A stretch of DNA of 36,604 nucleotides from Pseudomonadales bacterium (GTDB lineage Bacteria > Pseudomonadota > Gammaproteobacteria > Pseudomonadales > UBA3067): NCBI GenBank assembly GCA_016763235.1, contig JAESUE010000379.1:1-36604 (forward strand), written 5' to 3'. The position numbers and the translations under genes were made by a program. The notes beneath the pieces are model-generated. The model was not told where the DNA came from and ran no database searches. It was given only the letters and a program-made list of their open reading frames with translations. The first letter of the stretch is position 1, and every line of letters starts with the position of its first letter. This document shows positions 1-8,383 of this stretch, one piece after another.

Positions 1-819
1 ATGAACAAAACAACTAAACCTGCCGCTAGGCGTGATCGTAAGAAGGCTGTAAAGCCAGTAACTTCTACAGCGTCTTCTGCCGCTGATAAAGCAATGTTAG
101 CTGTTAGTAAGGTTGCTACTGACCTTGCTGCTCTTAAAAAGAGTAGTGAAGTAGCTAAAAAGGCAGCCATCACTGCAAAAGCAAAAGCAGCAAAATCTGC
201 GAGTAAAATGGATGCGCGTGCTGCAACCAAAGCTGCGAACGAGGTAATTAAACTTGCGACTAAAGCTAAAACTTTTCGCGCTACACTGGCCGATTTGAAA
301 GCTAAGCGGGCTCGCATAAAGGCTGAAGAAGGTTTGGCTAAAGCAGTGGTTGCTGCTGCTGAAAATGTTGTAAAGTATAAAGAAGCACTTAATACAAGAG
401 CCGCTACAGATCTTGCTAAGAAGGTTGCCGCTTACGAGAAGAAATTATCATCAGCGCGTGCTAAGGCCGATGCGATGAAACTGAAGAAGCGTGAAAAGGC
501 AGAAAGCGTGAAGTTGAAAGCAGCTGAAAAAAAGTCAGTGGCTCAACTTAAGAAGTTAGATGCTCCTGCTAAACCAGCCGCTAAAAAGAGTTCTGCTCGT
601 CCAAGCAAAGTACCTGCTCCCAAGGCAGCGGCCCCTAAAGCTAAAGCTGTTGGGCGTGGTCGTCCGCCAAAAGCAGTAGCTAAAACATCCTCTGCTTCTA
701 AGCCTGCTGCAGCCAAAGGTCGTGGTCGTCCGTCAAAGAAGGCAGCAACAGTTACTACTACTGCGAAGCCAGCATCAGATGCACCTCGTCGTAGAGGTCG
801 TCCACCTAAGGCAGTCTAA
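1..819 (+). CDS. AlgP-like Ala/Lys-rich histone H1-type DNA-binding protein
   Basis: A 272-residue, very basic, low-complexity protein made almost only of Ala, Lys, Ser, Arg and Pro. The middle (about residues 20-190) is an Ala/Lys-rich helical or coiled-coil-like stretch. The C-terminal tail carries three AT-hook-like motifs: GRGRPPK near residues 218-224, GRGRPSK near 240-246 and RRGRPPK at the end. This architecture matches the AlgP/AlgR3 family of pseudomonads, histone-H1-like proteins thought to bind the DNA minor groove and influence transcription of polysaccharide genes. The AT hooks replace the KPAA repeats that dominate Pseudomonas AlgP, so the exact target is unknown. The window begins at this ATG, so neither the ribosome binding site nor an upstream start can be checked. 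A terminator follows directly. Confidence 0.75.
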   Translation: MNKTTKPAARRDRKKAVKPVTSTASSAADKAMLAVSKVATDLAALKKSSEVAKKAAITAKAKAAKSASKMDARAATKAANEVIKLATKAKTFRATLADLKAKRARIKAEEGLAKAVVAAAENVVKYKEALNTRAATDLAKKVAAYEKKLSSARAKADAMKLKKREKAESVKLKAAEKKSVAQLKKLDAPAKPAAKKSSARPSKVPAPKAAAPKAKAVGRGRPPKAVAKTSSASKPAAAKGRGRPSKKAATVTTTAKPASDAPRRRGRPPKAV

Positions 820-853
820 TTCAGCTGTTCTTGGTTTGAATGTTCTTGAAACA

Positions 854-884
854 TAAAAAAAGCGCCATATGGCGCTTTTTTTAT
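854..884. terminator. Rho-independent terminator, bidirectional
   Basis: The arms AAAAAGCGCC and GGCGCTTTTT pair around a short ATAT centre and are flanked by an A-run and a T-run. It lies between the convergent AlgP-like gene and mobA and can serve both strands. Confidence 0.9.
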
Positions 885-910
885 TTCTGAAAGTCTAATT
901 TTGAAGTCAT

Positions 911-1540
911 TCAAAAATCCTTCGTTACCGTTTGGGAAAAGGTACGAAGCTCAATGGGTGTATTGAGGTTTGTAAAAGAGGCTCTTTCTTTGCTGTAGTT
1001 AACCTCTGCAAGTGATTTGCCTTCAAGCCATCGTTTCATCGACCTTTCACCTGTCAGGTAATAGTTGCGAAGCTCATCTTTTAACTCGGTTTTAATAAGT
1101 AAAAATAAAGGCTGCCGCCTTATTCCATCAAAAGGAACTGCAACCTCTGCATTATTTTGGATTAATCCGTTTAATAGCCTCTGTCCGAGATCTAGTGGGA
1201 TAACCGGGCTGTCACATGGGACAATTAACGTATACGTCGTGTTAACACTTTCCAAACCCGCTAATATCCCTGCCAAAGGGCCATTAAATTCCGGCTTGTT
1301 TTTAGAAATGGTTTTACTGTCAGTGATAACAGGGTGACCAAAGCTTTCATATGTTGCGATATTCCTGTTGCAGCTAATCGTGATTTGTTCGACTTGGGAG
1401 TCAAGCCGATTTATGACGTGTTCAATCAGGCGCTTTTCGTTTAGAAATAGTAAACCTTTGTCGTTCCCTCCCATACGCGACGCTTGCCCGCCGGCCAAGA
1501 TCAAGCCAGTAATTGAATGTTTTGTATCGGTGTTACCCAT
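911..1540 (-). CDS. mobA: Molybdenum cofactor guanylyltransferase MobA
   Basis: Transfers GMP from GTP to molybdopterin, making the molybdenum guanine dinucleotide cofactor used by enzymes of the DMSO-reductase family; cytosolic. The N-terminal nucleotide-binding signature LAGGQASRMGGNDKG is intact, followed by an acidic VPCDSP motif around residues 105-110 that fits the metal/nucleotide site of this nucleotidyltransferase fold. I chose the ATG at 1540 (209 residues) because TAAGGAA stands 6 bases upstream; an ATG seven codons further out (1561) has no such site. It is divergent from tsaB across a 133-base gap and convergent with the AlgP-like gene. No other molybdopterin genes are visible here. 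Confidence 0.92.
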   Translation of the reverse strand: MGNTDTKHSITGLILAGGQASRMGGNDKGLLFLNEKRLIEHVINRLDSQVEQITISCNRNIATYESFGHPVITDSKTISKNKPEFNGPLAGILAGLESVNTTYTLIVPCDSPVIPLDLGQRLLNGLIQNNAEVAVPFDGIRRQPLFLLIKTELKDELRNYYLTGERSMKRWLEGKSLAEVNYSKERASFTNLNTPIELRTFSQTVTKDF

Positions 1541-1673
1541 GTATATTTCCTTAGCTTGCAACGATTCCTGAGTAAAACCTAGAGTTGGGTAGGCTTCATT
1601 ATATTAAAACAATCTTGGCTGCGGTAATATTGGCCGCATTGACGTTACTTCTTTAATTATAAACATCCATTTT

Positions 1674-2378
1674 ATGCCAAATATTCTTGCACTTGAATGC
1701 GCATCGGACTCTTGCTCTGTTGCGTTATTGCATCATTCGAATCTACTTGAAAAAACATCAGACTCTCCAAAACGGCACAATGAGCTGATACTGCCGATGG
1801 TCGAAGAGCTTCTTGCTGAGGCGCAGCTTACAATACAAGATATTGATGTCTACGCCTTTGGATGCGGCCCTGGTTCATTCACAGGTATTCGTATCGCTGC
1901 GTCCATCGTGCAGGGTTTGGCTTTTTCAAACAGTAAGCCCGTGATTCCTGTATCGTCTCTTGCAAGTTTGGCTCAATCGGCTTATTCGACACAACTATAC
2001 TCCGATGTGGTTACCGCTGTAGATGCTCGAATGGGAGAAATATATTGGGCCCACTATAGGCTCGGTGATAAAAAGACCATGGAATTACTGGGGGCTGAAG
2101 TCTTGTGCAGCCCATCTTCCACTCCACGTATTTCTGAATCAACAACGATCATACCGGGTTCGGTACTTGCTATAGGAAGTGGCTGCCTTTATCAAAATGA
2201 TATTGCCGCAGCAAATCCTGAAATTTCCCATTGGGCTCCCGATATAATGGCAAGCGCGAAAGATGTTATTCAATTAGCGTTGGTTTGTTATGAAAACGGG
2301 GACGTGCGTGCAGCCCATGAAGCAATCCCTGTGTACCTTAGAGAAAAAGTAAATTGGAAAAAGCTGCCGGGACGTTAA
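1674..2378 (+). CDS. tsaB: tRNA threonylcarbamoyladenosine biosynthesis protein TsaB
   Basis: Partner of TsaD and TsaE in making N6-threonylcarbamoyladenosine at position 37 of ANN-decoding tRNAs; cytosolic. The 234 residues show the ASKHA-type N-terminus (LALECASDSCSVALL), the segment around SPKRHNELILPMVEELL and the highly conserved GCGPGSFTGIRI motif near residue 63. TsaB has the sugar-kinase-like fold but acts as a structural/regulatory subunit rather than the catalyst. Length is normal for the family. The ATG lacks a clear Shine-Dalgarno sequence. It is divergent from mobA, with uppP 90 bases downstream on the same strand. Confidence 0.95.
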   Translation: MPNILALECASDSCSVALLHHSNLLEKTSDSPKRHNELILPMVEELLAEAQLTIQDIDVYAFGCGPGSFTGIRIAASIVQGLAFSNSKPVIPVSSLASLAQSAYSTQLYSDVVTAVDARMGEIYWAHYRLGDKKTMELLGAEVLCSPSSTPRISESTTIIPGSVLAIGSGCLYQNDIAAANPEISHWAPDIMASAKDVIQLALVCYENGDVRAAHEAIPVYLREKVNWKKLPGR

Positions 2379-2468
2379 TGTCATCAAAATAGCGGGTGAA
2401 TGTTCTATAGTTCTAGCTTGAATCAATCGTCGCGCTTTTCACCTCCTTTTTATTTCTAGAGAAATTTC

Positions 2469-3269
2469 ATGGATATATTTCATGCCTTGATTTTGGCCTT
2501 AATACAAGGCCTCACCGAGTTTTTGCCCATTTCCAGCTCTGCCCACCTTATATTGCCCTCAAAAGTACTGGGTTGGCCTGACCAAGGTTTGTCTTTTGAT
2601 GTTGCAGTGCATGTGGGTACGTTGGCTGCGGTTATGATGTACTTTAAAAAAGAACTTGTTTCTATGACATCCGGTACGGTGTCCGCTCTTGGTAATAGAA
2701 CGTGGAATAGCGATGCGCGACTTACCTTCGCGGTAATCGTAGGGACTATTCCTGCTGGCTTGGCTGGTCTTATTCTTAATGATTATGTTGATGAATATTT
2801 AAGGTTTACGTGGATTATTGCAACGACCACGATTATTTTTGGCCTTTTACTGTGGTACGCAGATAAAACAGGTGCTTTGTCTAAAAGTGAAGCACAATTT
2901 ACCTGGCAGCTTGCGTTGGTCATTGGCTTGGCTCAAGCTCTTGCGCTTATCCCTGGTACGTCTCGTTCTGGAATTACCATTACTGTCGCGTTGCTGCTTG
3001 GGTTTAGTCGAGAATCTTCTGCCCGATTTTCTTTTTTATTGTCTATTCCCCTCATTCTCGCAGGTGGGGGCTTAAAGGCTTTAGATTTATTGGAGTCTGC
3101 TGTGGCCGTAGATTGGCCGCTTATCATGGTCTCCATGTTAACCTCTGCAGTAGTCGCTTATCTGACAATTAGGATATTTATATCTTTGTTAGATAAGGTT
3201 GGAATGATGCCTTTTGTTATTTACCGGCTTGGGCTAGGTGCGCTGCTTGTGGGCTTTATTTGGCTGTGA
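2469..3269 (+). CDS. uppP: Undecaprenyl-diphosphatase UppP (BacA)
   Basis: Inner-membrane enzyme that dephosphorylates undecaprenyl diphosphate to regenerate the lipid carrier for peptidoglycan and surface polysaccharides; extra copies confer bacitracin resistance. Both family signatures are present: QGLTEFLPISSSAHL near residues 14-28 (catalytic Glu and His region) and PGTSRSGITITVALLLGFSR near residues 161-180 (catalytic Ser/Arg region). The 266 residues contain about seven or eight hydrophobic segments, as expected for BacA. AGAGAAA a few bases upstream supports the ATG. No insertion or truncation is seen. Confidence 0.96.
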   Translation: MDIFHALILALIQGLTEFLPISSSAHLILPSKVLGWPDQGLSFDVAVHVGTLAAVMMYFKKELVSMTSGTVSALGNRTWNSDARLTFAVIVGTIPAGLAGLILNDYVDEYLRFTWIIATTTIIFGLLLWYADKTGALSKSEAQFTWQLALVIGLAQALALIPGTSRSGITITVALLLGFSRESSARFSFLLSIPLILAGGGLKALDLLESAVAVDWPLIMVSMLTSAVVAYLTIRIFISLLDKVGMMPFVIYRLGLGALLVGFIWL

Positions 3270-3413
3270 TTGCGGCTATTTATTGACGTAAAGGAGTAAA
3301 TACGCTTTTATGACAGTATGAAATTATCCAGCTGGGTGGTTTTACCTCGCGGCTGTTCTTTAATCGATGTGAAAAACGGGTTGAAAACTTTATTTTCTGT
3401 ACATGGATAAGCA

Positions 3414-3764
3414 GTGCAACTGACTAATTCTCTAACAACGATTTTTCTACCCAAAGCTCGCAGCTCTAATTCTGCGATCCCTTCTGGGAGAAAAGGTGAG
3501 CGTGCGATTGAGAAAGAGTATGTTCGACCTTCTAACGATGAGAGCTACAAAGTGTCTTCGGGTCGACAACCTGAAGTCATTGAAGCTCGGCCGGTAAATT
3601 CTGTAAATCATACTGAAAACGCATCATTCCGCTCGATTTTTAAATTCCAAGACCCCAAAAGCCTGCCTGGGTACGCGAGGGGAGCTGTTTCTACCTACCA
3701 AAGTGTCGAACAGGCGCTGCCATCACAGAAAGTAGAGTTGCTTGGTATCGATATTTTTGCTTAG
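3414..3764 (+). CDS. Small hypothetical protein with C-terminal LLGIDIFA motif
   Basis: A 116-residue protein with no membrane segment or signal peptide. The N-terminal two thirds are polar and probably disordered. The last 30 or so residues (RGAVSTYQSVEQ through VELLGIDIFA) look like a short conserved helix ending in a hydrophobic LLGID motif. I recall small uncharacterised pseudomonad proteins ending the same way, but I cannot name the family, and no function is proposed. The start is GTG: an in-frame TAA two codons upstream excludes a longer product and no ATG lies near. It sits between uppP and rsmJ on the same strand and is followed 8 bases later by a MITE copy. Confidence 0.6.
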   Translation: MQLTNSLTTIFLPKARSSNSAIPSGRKGERAIEKEYVRPSNDESYKVSSGRQPEVIEARPVNSVNHTENASFRSIFKFQDPKSLPGYARGAVSTYQSVEQALPSQKVELLGIDIFA

Positions 3765-3772
3765 TTTTTTTC

Positions 3773-3918
3773 GTAACTACTCAGCTCAGCTCGCGGCCAA
3801 ATTCGCGCATAACGGCGTTAAAAAATGATCATTTATAGGTACAAACTCATATTTTCCGTCTTGTTCTGCTCAAATTTGAACGCAATCTGAGCAGTTGCAG
3901 GGTTCGCTGAATAGTTGC
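3773..3918 (-). mobile_element. MITE-like element, copy A (about 146 bp)
   Basis: Non-coding element in the opposite orientation to copy D (31351-31480). It begins GTAACTACTCAGC and ends GCTGAATAGTTGC, near-perfect terminal inverted repeats, and shares the inner core TTAAAAAATGATCATTTAT with copy D. It carries an extra approximately 10-base segment (CGCAATCTGA) that copy D lacks but copy E has. The flanks are TTTTTTTC on the left and CTTTTTTC on the right, a 7-of-8 match that may be a decayed target duplication, although it is low-complexity sequence. It starts 8 bases after the stop of the hypothetical gene. Confidence 0.8.
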
Positions 3919-3926
3919 CTTTTTTC

Positions 3927-3967
3927 TAACTATTCAGCTTGCGCTCAAACTTGAACGCAATCAGAAT
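3927..3967. repeat. Collapsed MITE fragment (near-palindromic, copy A2)
   Basis: Immediately after copy A, TAACTATTCAGCTTGCG (one left end) is joined directly to CTCAAACTTGAACGCAATCAGAA (a right-end segment), with the whole interior missing. The result is almost a perfect hairpin: ATTCAGCTTGCG pairs with CGCAATCAGAAT. I read it as an internally deleted element of the same family; the outer right terminus (GCAGTTAC in other copies) is lost. Confidence 0.6.
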
Positions 3968-4035
3968 GCTTATAGACTTTGTTAAATAGTGACGTCTTTT
4001 GTTACTGACCCTAATGCCCTTTCCCGGTTTTCTTA

Positions 4036-4839
4036 ATGATTAATGTTGCCATTGATGCAGTCTGTTTGGATGCATATCCCCTTTTATCCGAAAGTTTCGA
4101 AAATTATTCCTTTTTTGTATTCGATAGTCTCAATAATGTAGATCGGGAAAATTACCCCGTAGTGATGTTGTTTTACGAAGGAAAGCTTTCGCTTTCGATG
4201 ATGGATGGTAAGCGGCCCATTTATGTTGATGTGGATTTTTCTGCCGGCCAAAGTGTGTACCGCAATGAAAATAAAAGTGTTAAAAATGAATTGTTGGCCA
4301 AAGCCGTAGGCATTAAATCTAACGAGGCTAGCGGTTTGAAAATCCTCGATGCCACGGCTGGCTTTGGTCGGGATAGTCTTTTGCTCGCTAGCTTTGGTTG
4401 TCAGGTTGTTATGTTGGAGCGCTCGCCTTTAATGGCCGCTTTGCTTTTAGATGGATTGCAACGTGCAAAGAATGAACGCACGCTGCGTGATACTGTCAAA
4501 CGGATGAGCTTACTTCATACCGATGCCTTGGGTATCCTCCAAGTAGCCAGCTTTCCTTCGGTAATGAAAGAGGGTTTTGTTTTTTCCCCTGATGTGATTT
4601 ACCTTGACCCTATGTTTCCGGGGACGAACAAAAGTGCGCAAGTTAAAAAGGATATGCGTATCCTTAGGTGCGCTCTTGGTGAAGAGATGGATGGAGAAGA
4701 ACTCATTTGTCGTGCTATGGCCAGCGGTGTAAAAAGAGTGGTGGTGAAGCGACCCAGAAAAGGCGCAGTGCTTGGCGGTGGTAAGCCCTCTTTTCAGGTG
4801 ATTGGCAAAAGTGCGCGTTTTGATGTTTATTTTCCATAG
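4036..4839 (+). CDS. rsmJ: 16S rRNA m2G1516 methyltransferase RsmJ
   Basis: SAM-dependent N2-methylation of G1516 in the small-subunit rRNA. The 267 residues show the SAM-binding motif DATAGFGRDSLLLASFGC near residues 109-126, the following MLERSPLMAALLLDGL, and the motif IV-like YLDPMFPG near residue 190, all typical of the YhiQ/RsmJ family. The N-terminal 60 residues form the weakly conserved RNA-binding part. The first ATG is used; no strong Shine-Dalgarno is visible. It lies 91 bases upstream of mutL on the same strand, in the place where amiB is often found in related genomes. Confidence 0.93.
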   Translation: MINVAIDAVCLDAYPLLSESFENYSFFVFDSLNNVDRENYPVVMLFYEGKLSLSMMDGKRPIYVDVDFSAGQSVYRNENKSVKNELLAKAVGIKSNEASGLKILDATAGFGRDSLLLASFGCQVVMLERSPLMAALLLDGLQRAKNERTLRDTVKRMSLLHTDALGILQVASFPSVMKEGFVFSPDVIYLDPMFPGTNKSAQVKKDMRILRCALGEEMDGEELICRAMASGVKRVVVKRPRKGAVLGGGKPSFQVIGKSARFDVYFP

Positions 4840-4930
4840 CAGCTTGTAAGCTTCGTGAATTACCGAAGTTAGGAGATATTTATTCCTTTCGGTTTATAAT
4901 TACTTTTTTTCTGTAAAACGGAACCCATCG

Positions 4931-6844
4931 TTGAGAATCCATCAATTAAGTCAGCGTTTATCAAATCAGATTGCAGCCGGTGAGGTTGTAGAGCGCCCCG
5001 CATCTGTTATCAAAGAGTTATTGGAAAATAGCATCGACGCGGGAGCTAGCCAAATTGATGTTGAAGTAGAGCAAGCCGGCATAAAGCTTATGCGTGTGCG
5101 TGATAATGCTGGCGGTATTTATAAGGATGACCTTGCTTTAGCTCTCTGCCGCCATGCCAGCAGCAAAGGGAGTGAAGTGGAAGATCTAGAGGGAATTAGT
5201 AGCCTGGGTTTTCGTGGTGAAGCGCTGGCCAGTATTAGCTCTGTTTCCCGATTAAGCCTTACTTCCAGTCAAGATGAATCTGGGCAAGGGTGGTCGGTGA
5301 GTGTTGAAGGCAAAGAAATGGAGGCCGAGATTCGGCCCGCCTCTCACGGCAAGGGAACCAGCGTAGAAGTGCGTGACCTTTTTTTTAACACCCCTGCACG
5401 GCGTAAATTTCTGCGCGCTGAAAAAACCGAATTTAATCATATTGAAGAGGCGGTAAAACGTCTTGCGCTTAGGCACTTTAGTGTCGGCTTCCATTTGCGC
5501 CATAATCAGAAAAGCGTATTGAATTTAAAGCCTGCTAGCACTCAGCTCGAAAAGGAGCGTCGTGTCGCCATAATTTGTGGTAGCGAATTAATTAAAAATG
5601 TTGTTGCCGTTGATGTTACCCATAATGATATGCATCTTTATGGGTGGATGGGAGAGCCGAGCTACTCTCGCAGCCAAGCGGTAAATCAATATTTTTACGT
5701 TAATGGGCGGATCGTTAGGGATAAGATAGTGAGTCATGCCGTAAGGCAGGCTTATAAGGACGTTCTATATCAAAACCGTCATCCCGTTTATATTCTTTAT
5801 TTGGATCTTGACCCTCGGGCGGTGGACGTTAATGTTCACCCTACAAAGCATGAGGTGAGGTTTAGAGAGTCCCGCCAAGTTCATGACTTTTTATATCGTA
5901 GTTTACATCGGGTGATTGCAGATATTCGGCCAGGTGATGGGGATATACAAAACGGAAATAGTGTCACCTATACCACGTCTACAGGAAATACCGGGTATCA
6001 AGGTGTTAGCAGTGTTGCCCAAGGCTCGCAGCCTGAGTTAAACGCAACTCCTTCCCAATCAGTGCTGGGTTTGAATTCAGCGGGGTTTCCCGGCGGGCAG
6101 GCTAATGCTGGTGGTTTTTCTTCACCTGGCGCGAGGCAGTATTCAGCACCATCGCAATCGTCCTCGGTGGCCGAGCAGCTCACAAGCTATAAGTCGTTAA
6201 TTTCTTCTCAAGCAGATGGTGCGGATCATTTGTCAGCACCTTCCTCAATGGATAATGAAATGCCGCCCCTTGGCTATGCCATTGCTCAGCTGCATGGGAT
6301 TTATATTCTTGCGCAAAACCGTGAAGGCTTGGTAATTGTTGATATGCATGCGGCGCATGAACGCATTACCTACGAGCGACTGAAGAAAAGTTTTAATTTC
6401 GGGGGGGTTGTTAGCCAACCGTTATTGGTGCCAATAACGGTTCACCTGAGTAAGCGAGAAGTAGAGTGTGTTGATCAATACCAAGAAGTTTTTCACTCAG
6501 TTGGTTTGAAGCTCGAGTCAATGGGGCCTGAGTCCATTGTTATTCGACAGTTGCCCGCATTATTAAGAGATGCCGATACTGAAAGCATGGTTCGGGATAC
6601 CATTGCTGATTTACTAGAGCATGGTGCTAGCACTCGCACAGAAGATTTCATCAATCACTTGCTGGCGACAATGGCATGTTTTGGTTCAGTGCGTGCGAAT
6701 AGACAGCTATCAACTATGGAGATGAATGCTTTGCTGAGAGATATGGAAACAACCGAGCGCAGCGGTCAGTGTAATCATGGTCGCCCCACATGGGTGCAAA
6801 AAACGATTGGCGAGCTAGATAAAATGTTTTTGAGAGGGCAGTAA
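4931..6844 (+). CDS. mutL: DNA mismatch repair protein MutL
   Basis: Couples MutS mismatch recognition to strand incision. The N-terminal GHKL ATPase shows SNQIAAGEVVERPASV, the ENSIDAGAS motif, DNAGGI and SLGFRGEALASI. A Ser/Gly-rich linker (about residues 340-440) separates it from the C-terminal dimerisation domain. That domain contains DMHAAHERITYE at residues 471-482, matching the D[QM]HA(X)2E(X)4E endonuclease motif, plus a terminal CNHGRPTW segment, so this is probably a nicking MutL. The 637 residues are normal. The start is TTG: the family N-terminus begins here, no ATG is available, and no good Shine-Dalgarno precedes it, so translation may be weak. miaA follows after 3 bases. Confidence 0.95.
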   Translation: MRIHQLSQRLSNQIAAGEVVERPASVIKELLENSIDAGASQIDVEVEQAGIKLMRVRDNAGGIYKDDLALALCRHASSKGSEVEDLEGISSLGFRGEALASISSVSRLSLTSSQDESGQGWSVSVEGKEMEAEIRPASHGKGTSVEVRDLFFNTPARRKFLRAEKTEFNHIEEAVKRLALRHFSVGFHLRHNQKSVLNLKPASTQLEKERRVAIICGSELIKNVVAVDVTHNDMHLYGWMGEPSYSRSQAVNQYFYVNGRIVRDKIVSHAVRQAYKDVLYQNRHPVYILYLDLDPRAVDVNVHPTKHEVRFRESRQVHDFLYRSLHRVIADIRPGDGDIQNGNSVTYTTSTGNTGYQGVSSVAQGSQPELNATPSQSVLGLNSAGFPGGQANAGGFSSPGARQYSAPSQSSSVAEQLTSYKSLISSQADGADHLSAPSSMDNEMPPLGYAIAQLHGIYILAQNREGLVIVDMHAAHERITYERLKKSFNFGGVVSQPLLVPITVHLSKREVECVDQYQEVFHSVGLKLESMGPESIVIRQLPALLRDADTESMVRDTIADLLEHGASTRTEDFINHLLATMACFGSVRANRQLSTMEMNALLRDMETTERSGQCNHGRPTWVQKTIGELDKMFLRGQ

Positions 6845-6847
6845 AGA

Positions 6848-7846
6848 TTGTCCTTACAAAAAGAATGCTACGTTTTTAACGGTTCACAAAAACCCGCCGT
6901 TGTTTTTATTATGGGGCCAACCGCCTCGGGTAAAACAGCATTGGCTATGCAGCTGGCGAATGAATTGGCGTGTGAAATCATCAGTGTTGACTCAGCATTG
7001 GTTTACAAAGGGCTTGATATTGGTAGTGCTAAACCAAGCCCTCAGGAGCTGGAAAAAGTACCACATAAACTGATTGATATCCGCGAGCCATGTGATCCAT
7101 ATTCTGCAGCTGATTTTCGTGCAGACGCGTTAGAAGCCATTCAGCATGCACTTGAAAAAGGTCGGCTGCCTGTTTTGGTGGGCGGAACAATGCTTTATTT
7201 TAAAGCGCTCGTTGACGGCTTAGCTGAGCTCCCTCCTGCTGATAAGACAATTAGGGCGACCTTAGCGGAAGATATAAAGGAAAACGGGCTTCACTCTCTT
7301 CATCGTCGCTTAAAGAATATTGACCCGCTTGCCGCTGAACGAATCCATGAAAATGATAGCCAGCGTATCCAAAGAGCCCTAGAGGTATACGAAATTACGG
7401 GGCGAAATTTAACTGAGCTTCAAGAGGAAGGGCGAATACTTGGCGGCAGAGGGAAATGCTTCGAGGATCTTTATGAGCTGAGAGCCATTGCCTTGGCACC
7501 ACAAGATCGCAGTATTCTTCATCAGAGAATTAGAATACGCTTCTTGAAAATGGTCGAGAATGGACTGCTCGAAGAAGTGAAAGCACTACACGAAAAATAC
7601 GGTTACAATGCCGACCTGCCGGCCATGCGTGCTGTGGGTTATCGCCAAGTCTGGAGTTTCTATTCCGGTGAGCTATGCTATGAAGAAATGGTGGAAAAGG
7701 GTATCATTGCGACCCGTCAGCTTGCCAAACGCCAACTTACATGGTTGCGTGCCTGGAAAGGCCTATACTGGTTCGAGGGTGACGAAGAAAATTTACTTGA
7801 AAGGGCGCTTTCGGTACTTCCTCTTCATCGTAAAAATATCAGCTAA
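6848..7846 (+). CDS. miaA: tRNA dimethylallyltransferase MiaA
   Basis: Adds the dimethylallyl group from DMAPP to A37 of tRNAs reading UNN codons. Walker-type P-loop GPTASGKTALA at about residues 23-33, then SVDSALVYKGLDIGSAKPS (substrate Asp/Ser/Thr region), GGTMLYFKAL near 117 and the C-terminal helical part with ATRQLAKRQLTWLR. The 332 residues are slightly long because of about 15 extra N-terminal residues. The start is TTG with GAGAGGG from the mutL end upstream; no nearer ATG precedes the P-loop. The 3-base gap from mutL indicates translational coupling, the usual mutL-miaA-hfq-hflX order. Confidence 0.95.
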   Translation: MSLQKECYVFNGSQKPAVVFIMGPTASGKTALAMQLANELACEIISVDSALVYKGLDIGSAKPSPQELEKVPHKLIDIREPCDPYSAADFRADALEAIQHALEKGRLPVLVGGTMLYFKALVDGLAELPPADKTIRATLAEDIKENGLHSLHRRLKNIDPLAAERIHENDSQRIQRALEVYEITGRNLTELQEEGRILGGRGKCFEDLYELRAIALAPQDRSILHQRIRIRFLKMVENGLLEEVKALHEKYGYNADLPAMRAVGYRQVWSFYSGELCYEEMVEKGIIATRQLAKRQLTWLRAWKGLYWFEGDEENLLERALSVLPLHRKNIS

Positions 7847-8075
7847 AGAGTTTGAACTGTCGTTAAATTAGGCTGTAATGCTGCTCGAAATTTTATTTTC
7901 GGGCTTTCACCAGTGAGATGTCCATCGAAGGTAGATAAGTGATTTCAATATAAATAAGAAGCAAAGCAGGAAATAAATAATATAATCCACAATTTGCGTT
8001 ATGGCTATCGGTTCTACCTTGGGCCGATGTGGCAAAATGAATTTTTGACCAAAATGAGTTTTACAGGAGCTTTTC

Positions 8076-8327
8076 ATGTCTAAAGGGCATTGCCTTCAGG
8101 ACCCCTTTTTAAATGCGCTACGTAGAGAACGTATTCCCGTATCCATCTTTCTTGTTAATGGTATTAAGTTGCAAGGGCAGGTGGAATCTTTCGATCAGTA
8201 TGTTGTTTTGTTGCGTAACACCGTTAACCAAATGGTATATAAACATGCTATTTCTACGGTTGTTCCAGCACGAAATCCACGGAATATCCAAGAAGATATG
8301 GATACCGATAGCGAGCTGGAAGACTAA
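8076..8327 (+). CDS. hfq: RNA chaperone Hfq
   Basis: Hexameric Sm-like protein that binds A/U-rich RNA and promotes small RNA-mRNA pairing. The 83 residues contain the complete Sm1 region (DPFLNALRRERIPVSIFLVNGIKLQG in two halves) and Sm2 (YKHAISTVVPAR), with the conserved Gln, Phe, Tyr and His of the proximal face. The C-terminal tail is short and acidic (about 17 residues), as in pseudomonads and unlike the long tail of E. coli. AGGAGC stands 5 bases before the ATG. The 229-base upstream gap has room for its own promoter; I could not assign a convincing one. Confidence 0.97.
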   Translation: MSKGHCLQDPFLNALRRERIPVSIFLVNGIKLQGQVESFDQYVVLLRNTVNQMVYKHAISTVVPARNPRNIQEDMDTDSELED

Positions 8328-8383
8328 TTATTTGACTGGTTATTTTGGCGTGGATAAGCGTGTTTCGTTCTGGAGGTCTGTAA

